Positions 60,629 through 64,000 of a stretch of 64,000 bases of DNA are shown here, one piece after another. The DNA comes from Oscillospiraceae bacterium (GTDB taxonomy: Bacteria > Bacillota > Clostridia > Oscillospirales > Oscillospiraceae), in NCBI GenBank assembly GCA_020025275.1, contig JAHHSI010000008.1:32594-96593 (forward strand). The letters run 5' to 3'. The first letter of the stretch is position 1, and each line of letters opens with the position of its first letter. The translations under genes and the position numbers were made by a program. The notes below the pieces were generated by a model that was given only the letters and a program-made list of their open reading frames with translations, ran no database searches and was not told the DNA's origin.

Positions 60629-62337
60629 AGCATCCTTTTCAAAGACCATCCAACTTTCGCACAGGTATTGTTTTAACTGTGGCGGAAGGCTTGCTTTCAG
60701 GCTGCAGCTATATGGCGCTCTATATGGTTCTGACTATGCTGGATAGCGCAGCCGTTACAAGCGCACAGGTGCTGACGACAACCGGCATTTTGCTGGGCGT
60801 TTTACTCATCCGGATCATCCTTTATTCGATCGGGTACACCCAAAGTCAGATCGGCGGTGCAGAGGTTTCTAAAAATATCCGGTTGTTTCTTGCGGACAAA
60901 TTGAAGCAGATCCCCCTGTCCCGCTTTACCAAAGGGCAGGTCGGTTTTTATGTAAATGTCATGACCAGCGATGTAAACAGCTATGAGCTGATTTTGACCC
61001 ATAAGGCCGGCAGCCTTGCAAAAAACATCACGCTGTCTGTGCTGCTTCTGGTGTTTGTCACTGTGCTGTACCGTCCTGCTGGGCTGATCCTGCTGTGTGC
61101 AGCACTGCTTCTCATTCCCGAAATGTGGCTCTCTTTTGGCATCGTGAAAAAATACGGCACCCATAAAAACAAGGTGGCCGCAGAAACGGTCAGCAGCATT
61201 GTAGAATATATCGACGGCATTCAGACTTTCCGTTCGTATGGTGCAGGCGGCACAAAAAATCAAGCAACGACCAATGCGATGCGTGAATTCAGCAACGTGA
61301 ACTATGCCTTTGAAGCGCATGCAATCCCCATTAACTTTGGCTTTAATATGATCAACTGGCTGATGGTGCCTGTTGTCATGTATGTGGGAGTTGCTCCCTG
61401 GCAGTCTGGTGTCCTATCAAATATTGATTTTCTGCTGCTGTGTATGCTTCCCATGGTTTTTGCCAAGCTGATCACAGCCATTTCTATTGATTTATTCAGC
61501 TACAAAAACCTGCGAATTTCTCAAAATAACATTGAAAAGGTTATGAATGAGCCTACAGAACAGGGCAGTGCAATCCAGTTCCCCCAAAACGACCATGAAA
61601 TATGTTTTGAGCATGTTGCATTTTCCTATATAAAAGGAGAGCCGGTACTTACAGATGTGAGTTTTACAGCGCCAAATGGCAAATTGACTGCGATCGTAGG
61701 AGACTCAGGCTCAGGTAAGTCTACGATTCTGAATCTGGTTTCTAAGTTTTACGAGGCCGACAGCGGCAGTATTACTATGGGCGGTCAATCTCTTCAGGAG
61801 GCTTGTGCAGAAAAGGTGCTGGAACAGATCTCCATGGTGGATCAGGATGTATTCCTTTTCGATGATACCGTGCGGGAAAACATTCGCCATGCTTGTCCTG
61901 CTGCAACGAATGAAGAAATTGAAAACGCCTGTCAGCTGGCCGGCTGTCATGAATTTGTCAGTCAGATGTCACAAGGCTATGATACACCTATTGGTGAAAA
62001 TGGAAACTGCCTTTCCGGCGGAGAACGCCAGAGACTGTCCATTGCAAGGGCCATCATAAAAAACAGTCCTGTTATCCTTTTGGATGAAGCCACGTCCTCT
62101 TTGGACATTGAAAATGAGTTGGCCGTGCGAACAGCCATCGCAAATTTATTGAAACAGAAGAAAACGGTCATTATGATTGCACACACCTTGTCAGTCATTC
62201 GCAATGCGGATAAGATTCTGGTGCTCTCTGGCGGCAGAATTGCGGAGGAGGGCAAACACGAAGCATTACTTGCACAAAATGGCAAATATGCTGCCATGTG
62301 GCAGGCAGAGCAAAGTCTTTCACAATCGATGGACTAG
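60625..62337 (+). CDS. ABC half-transporter with fused ATPase (YbtP/YbtQ-like), second subunit
   Basis: The 570-residue protein has the same layout: six spans, SRFTKGQVGFYVNVMTSDVN, then an ATPase with Walker A VGDSGSGKSTILNLV, Q-loop SMVDQDVFLFDDTV, signature LSGGERQRLSIARAII and Walker B ILLDEATSSLD. Both subunits keep the glutamate after Walker B, so both ATP sites look competent. ATGA overlap with the previous gene indicates a 1:1 heterodimer. It is the last gene of the cassette. Confidence 0.9.
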   Translation: MKHPFQRPSNFRTGIVLTVAEGLLSGCSYMALYMVLTMLDSAAVTSAQVLTTTGILLGVLLIRIILYSIGYTQSQIGGAEVSKNIRLFLADKLKQIPLSRFTKGQVGFYVNVMTSDVNSYELILTHKAGSLAKNITLSVLLLVFVTVLYRPAGLILLCAALLLIPEMWLSFGIVKKYGTHKNKVAAETVSSIVEYIDGIQTFRSYGAGGTKNQATTNAMREFSNVNYAFEAHAIPINFGFNMINWLMVPVVMYVGVAPWQSGVLSNIDFLLLCMLPMVFAKLITAISIDLFSYKNLRISQNNIEKVMNEPTEQGSAIQFPQNDHEICFEHVAFSYIKGEPVLTDVSFTAPNGKLTAIVGDSGSGKSTILNLVSKFYEADSGSITMGGQSLQEACAEKVLEQISMVDQDVFLFDDTVRENIRHACPAATNEEIENACQLAGCHEFVSQMSQGYDTPIGENGNCLSGGERQRLSIARAIIKNSPVILLDEATSSLDIENELAVRTAIANLLKQKKTVIMIAHTLSVIRNADKILVLSGGRIAEEGKHEALLAQNGKYAAMWQAEQSLSQSMD

Positions 62338-62430
62338 TATGTATAAGCGATATTGAGATGCATATTGTAATGAAAAAACAGTTCCACGGTTCGGCTCACG
62401 GAGGAGATCTGGGAAATAGGTAAACGCAAG

Positions 62431-62561
62431 TGCCATGAGGAGACCCATAGACTATAAAATCTGTACCGCCAAACAAAGAAAAGAAAAAGAGTGCCGGAGA
62501 AAAGCGAAACGCTTCTCTCCGGCACTTTCTGCTATTTTCCCCGTATGGGTCAGGGTGTGGG
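62431..62561 (+). repeat. Direct repeat copy B (131 bp) bounding the AraC-ABC island
   Basis: Second copy of the repeat at 54655-54785, same orientation, 94 bp after the last ABC gene. Its hairpin (62490-62506 with 62510-62526, 3-nt loop) keeps 16 of 17 pairs although several bases differ from copy A, suggesting the structure matters. It may act as the operon's terminator. It lies about 100 bp from tRNA-Thr. Confidence 0.9.
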
Positions 62562-62625
62562 TCAAAAAGAACGAGCCTTTTGACAGTACAACTTTTCTGG
62601 GTAATTTATCGCCGGACACAAAGAA

Positions 62626-62658
62626 AACCACTCTGAAAGCAGAACTTTCAGAGTGGTT
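62626..62658 (-). terminator. Terminator of the tRNA-Asp/tRNA-Thr transcript
   Basis: A 14-bp perfect stem (62626-62639 with 62645-62658, loop CAGAA) is followed by a T-rich tail on the minus strand, two bases beyond the tRNA-Thr CCA end. Confidence 0.88.
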
Positions 62659-62660
62659 CA

Positions 62661-62736
<76 letters not shown>

Positions 62737-62739
62737 ATA

Positions 62740-62816
62740 TGGCGACCAAGAAGGGGCTCGAACCCTCGACCTCCAGCGTGACAGGCTGGCGTTCTAACCA
62801 ACTGAACTACTTGGCC
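62740..62816 (-). tRNA. tRNA-Asp (anticodon GTC)
   Basis: The 77-nt minus-strand cloverleaf has acceptor GGCCAAG/CTTGGTC, anticodon arm CCAGC-CTGTCAC-GCTGG with anticodon GTC, T-arm with GGTTCGAGCCC, and encoded CCA. It lies 3 bp upstream of tRNA-Thr in the same transcript. Confidence 0.95.
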
Positions 62817-62854
62817 ATACAGCTTCAAAGATCTTAACGAACTCGAGCTAATTT

Positions 62855-62883
62855 ATGATATCATAAAAACCACTGGATGTCAA
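62855..62883 (-). promoter_or_regulatory. Promoter for the tRNA-Asp/Thr transcript
   Basis: On the minus strand perfect TTGACA (62878-62883), 17-bp spacer, TATCAT (62855-62860), about 40 bp before tRNA-Asp. Confidence 0.8.
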
Positions 62884-62936
62884 CATAAATTTACAAATTT
62901 TTGCTGCATTTTTCAGTTGTTCGTACTGACCTAATT

Positions 62937-62965
62937 ATAGTACTATAGGCCCCCGCTTTTGTCAA
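62937..62965 (-). promoter_or_regulatory. Second upstream promoter of the tRNA-Asp/Thr transcript
   Basis: Perfect TTGACA (62960-62965) with TACTAT after 17 bp (62937-62942), or TATAAT (62934-62939) after 20 bp. Tandem promoters are common before stable RNA genes. Confidence 0.6.
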
Positions 62966-63617
62966 GTATTTTCTTCACAAATCTTCATGCGGCCATCAGT
63001 CTCTCAGCCCCATCCATTTACCCCGTCTATCATGCGCTCTATCCCACTTACAATCAGAGAGACATCCTCCCCTTTCCTTCTTCCATACGGCCGTTCACAG
63101 TGCATTTAGCGCCCTTGCAGAGCCTATCCCACTCCATGGCATGTCTAACAACCACACATGGCACATGGTAGCCACGAAGCAACAAGCTGCAGCGCTCTCA
63201 TATGATACATGCGCATGACTTTTCCCGCATCGTAAATAGGGAAGGCGCCCATCAACTACCATGGCGGCAGTAACCGTTCTTCTGTGAAAAATGCTTTGCA
63301 GTCCGCTTCTGTGTCACGGAATCCACGTGCCTGCGTGCCCGGCTGTTCGATTTGACCATTGCTCTCGCAACGCATTCGCTTGCAATTTGCGGCTGCCGGT
63401 GCGGGACATATGCAATAAGGCGGCTCAATCCCATCGATAGATCATACACAACATCCCCGGATTGCTATGGAGGTTTATTCAGCATTATACGCATCCGGTA
63501 AACGGCTCATTGACGCCTGATCGACTTTGTTTTATTGATCGCGGTATCTTTTTTCTCATGCGCAGCTCGCTGTGTGGTTCTTCCCCGCTTCAAAGGCGTA
63601 TTGAAGAAGAAAAAAAT
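62966..63617. other. 650-bp gap inside the tRNA cluster with no recognised feature
   Basis: No frame with a credible ribosome site or recognisable product was found on either strand. The base composition looks mixed and unlike the adjacent coding DNA. It may be a remnant or an undescribed noncoding segment. Confidence 0.5.
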
Positions 63618-63641
63618 AAAGAGCCACTTTCGTGACTCTTT
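63618..63641 (-). terminator. Terminator of the 5S-tRNA-Asn-Met-Trp transcript
   Basis: A 10-bp stem (63618-63627 with 63632-63641, one wobble) is followed by a T-rich run on the minus strand, just after tRNA-Trp. Confidence 0.85.
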
Positions 63642-63645
63642 ATCA

Positions 63646-63721
63646 TGGCAGGGGCAGAAAGATTCGAACTCTCGACACGCGGTTTTGGAGACCGCTGCTC
63701 TACCAGCTGAGCTATACCCCT
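63646..63721 (-). tRNA. tRNA-Trp (anticodon CCA)
   Basis: The 76-nt minus-strand cloverleaf has acceptor AGGGGTA, D-arm AGCTCAGCTGGTAGAGC, anticodon arm GCGGT-CTCCAAA-ACCGC with anticodon CCA, T-arm with GAGTTCGAATCT, and encoded CCA. Confidence 0.95.
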
Positions 63722-63724
63722 ATA

Positions 63725-63801
63725 TGGTGGGCCTTCGGGGACTCGAACCCGGGACCGGACGGTTATGAGCCGTCTGCTCTAACCAACTGAGCTAAAGGCC
63801 C
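63725..63801 (-). tRNA. tRNA-Met (anticodon CAT), probably elongator
   Basis: The 77-nt minus-strand cloverleaf has acceptor GGGCCTT/AAGGCCC, anticodon arm GACGG-CTCATAA-CCGTC with anticodon CAT, and encoded CCA. A fully paired first acceptor pair argues against the initiator; a lysidine-modified tRNA-Ile cannot be fully excluded by eye. Confidence 0.88.
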
Positions 63802-63869
63802 TTATTTTCGATTCTCTCGCAGGCTTGTAAAAGATGTGCCGCCGCTATTCGGCGGCGGCACATCCGTAC

Positions 63870-63944
63870 TGGCTCCCCCTGTTGGGCTCGAACCAACAAC
63901 CCTTCGGTTAACAGCCGAATGCTCTACCATTGAGCTAAGGAGGA
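63870..63944 (-). tRNA. tRNA-Asn (anticodon GTT)
   Basis: The 75-nt minus-strand cloverleaf has acceptor TCCTCCT/AGGGGGA, D-arm AGCTCAATGGTAGAGC, anticodon arm TTCGG-CTGTTAA-CCGAA with anticodon GTT, T-arm TTGGTTCGAGCCCAA, and encoded CCA. It follows the 5S rRNA by only a few bases. Confidence 0.95.
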
Positions 63945-63948
63945 GTGT

Positions 63949-64000
63949 TGGCGCTACCTATCTTCCCGGGCCGTCTCCAGCCAAGTATTGTGGGCAGAAG
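63949..64000 (-). rRNA. rrf: 5S ribosomal RNA, 3' end (partial)
   Basis: Read on the minus strand the last 52 bases contain CTTGGCTGGAGACGGCC and CGGGAAGATAGGTAGCGCCA, matching the 3' half of bacterial 5S rRNA with its conserved terminal ...AGGTAGCGCC. The rest lies beyond the right edge, so an rRNA operon probably enters from there and reads into tRNA-Asn, tRNA-Met and tRNA-Trp. Confidence 0.8.

Noticed and set aside
58868..62337. Multidrug exporter reading of the two ABC half-transporters
   Set aside because: The fold is exporter-like, so export is possible. Coupling to a complete ECF importer and an AraC regulator favours the YbtP/YbtQ-type uptake interpretation, although not proven.
62334..62525. 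Minus-strand small frames within repeat copies A and B sharing the peptide RFAFLRHSF
   Set aside because: The shared peptide follows from the shared hairpin repeat. There is no ribosome site, and the frames differ in start and end between copies.
54655..62561. Classical integrative element or transposon
   Set aside because: No integrase, transposase, relaxase or clear attachment-site duplication of a tRNA end was found. Only flanking repeats and composition support lateral transfer.

Overview
The window reads as chromosomal DNA from a GC-rich, spore-forming member of the class Clostridia, most likely an Oscillospiraceae-type gut Firmicute. The evidence is yqfC/yqfD next to phoH-ybeY-yqzL-recO-era, a SpoIIE phosphatase, a YlbJ-like protein, HPr with both His15 and Ser46, rpsF-ssb-rpsR, mutS2, an FMN riboswitch in front of ribU, and AGGAGG-type ribosome sites with clean sigma-A promoters. 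I cannot name a species from the sequence alone.

Left part (1-18 kb), mostly minus strand: the end of uvrC overlaps a pyruvate-kinase-like gene that lacks the usual C-terminal domain. Next come a lipoprotein, ptsH, mutS2, and the conserved block yqfC-yqfD-phoH-ybeY-era-yqzL-recO. A nucleoside uptake and salvage locus follows: a BmpA-type binding protein, ATPase and two permeases together with deoD and deoC. Middle (18-40.7 kb): a plus-strand ribU operon with an FMN riboswitch and attenuator, a small alarmone synthetase and a dCMP deaminase; a 1.2-kb stretch with no convincing gene and six 13-bp tandem repeats; rpsF-ssb-rpsR; queT; dusB with an ECF sigma/anti-sigma pair; spoIIE; the long rimP-nusA-ylxR-ylxQ-infB-rbfA-nrnA-truB-ribF operon; and a Zur-like regulator with a znuACB zinc importer.

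Right part (41-54.5 kb): an NSS-family transporter, a lipid kinase, an AI-2E-family protein and an AEC transporter. Then comes an envelope module of MBOAT acyltransferase, SGNH lipoprotein, ECF sigma factor and RsiV-like anti-sigma factor. It resembles the Bacillus sigV-rsiV-oatA lysozyme-response logic but uses a two-protein acetylation system. An Xre/DUF3169 pair, a membrane protein, and a LysR regulator divergent from a thioredoxin-reductase-like flavoprotein without its cysteine pair follow.

The most striking segment is 54.6-62.6 kb. An AraC regulator is divergent from a translationally coupled five-gene operon (ECF S, T and double-ATPase components plus two half-size ABC transporters of the YbtP/YbtQ type). 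By eye this block is clearly more AT-rich than its surroundings, and it is bracketed by two 131-bp direct repeats, about 87% identical by hand count, each holding a 17-bp hairpin. It lies about 100 bp from a tRNA cluster (Thr, Asp, Trp, Met, Asn) and the end of a 5S rRNA gene. I read it as a laterally acquired import cassette, possibly for a metallophore; the substrate is inference.
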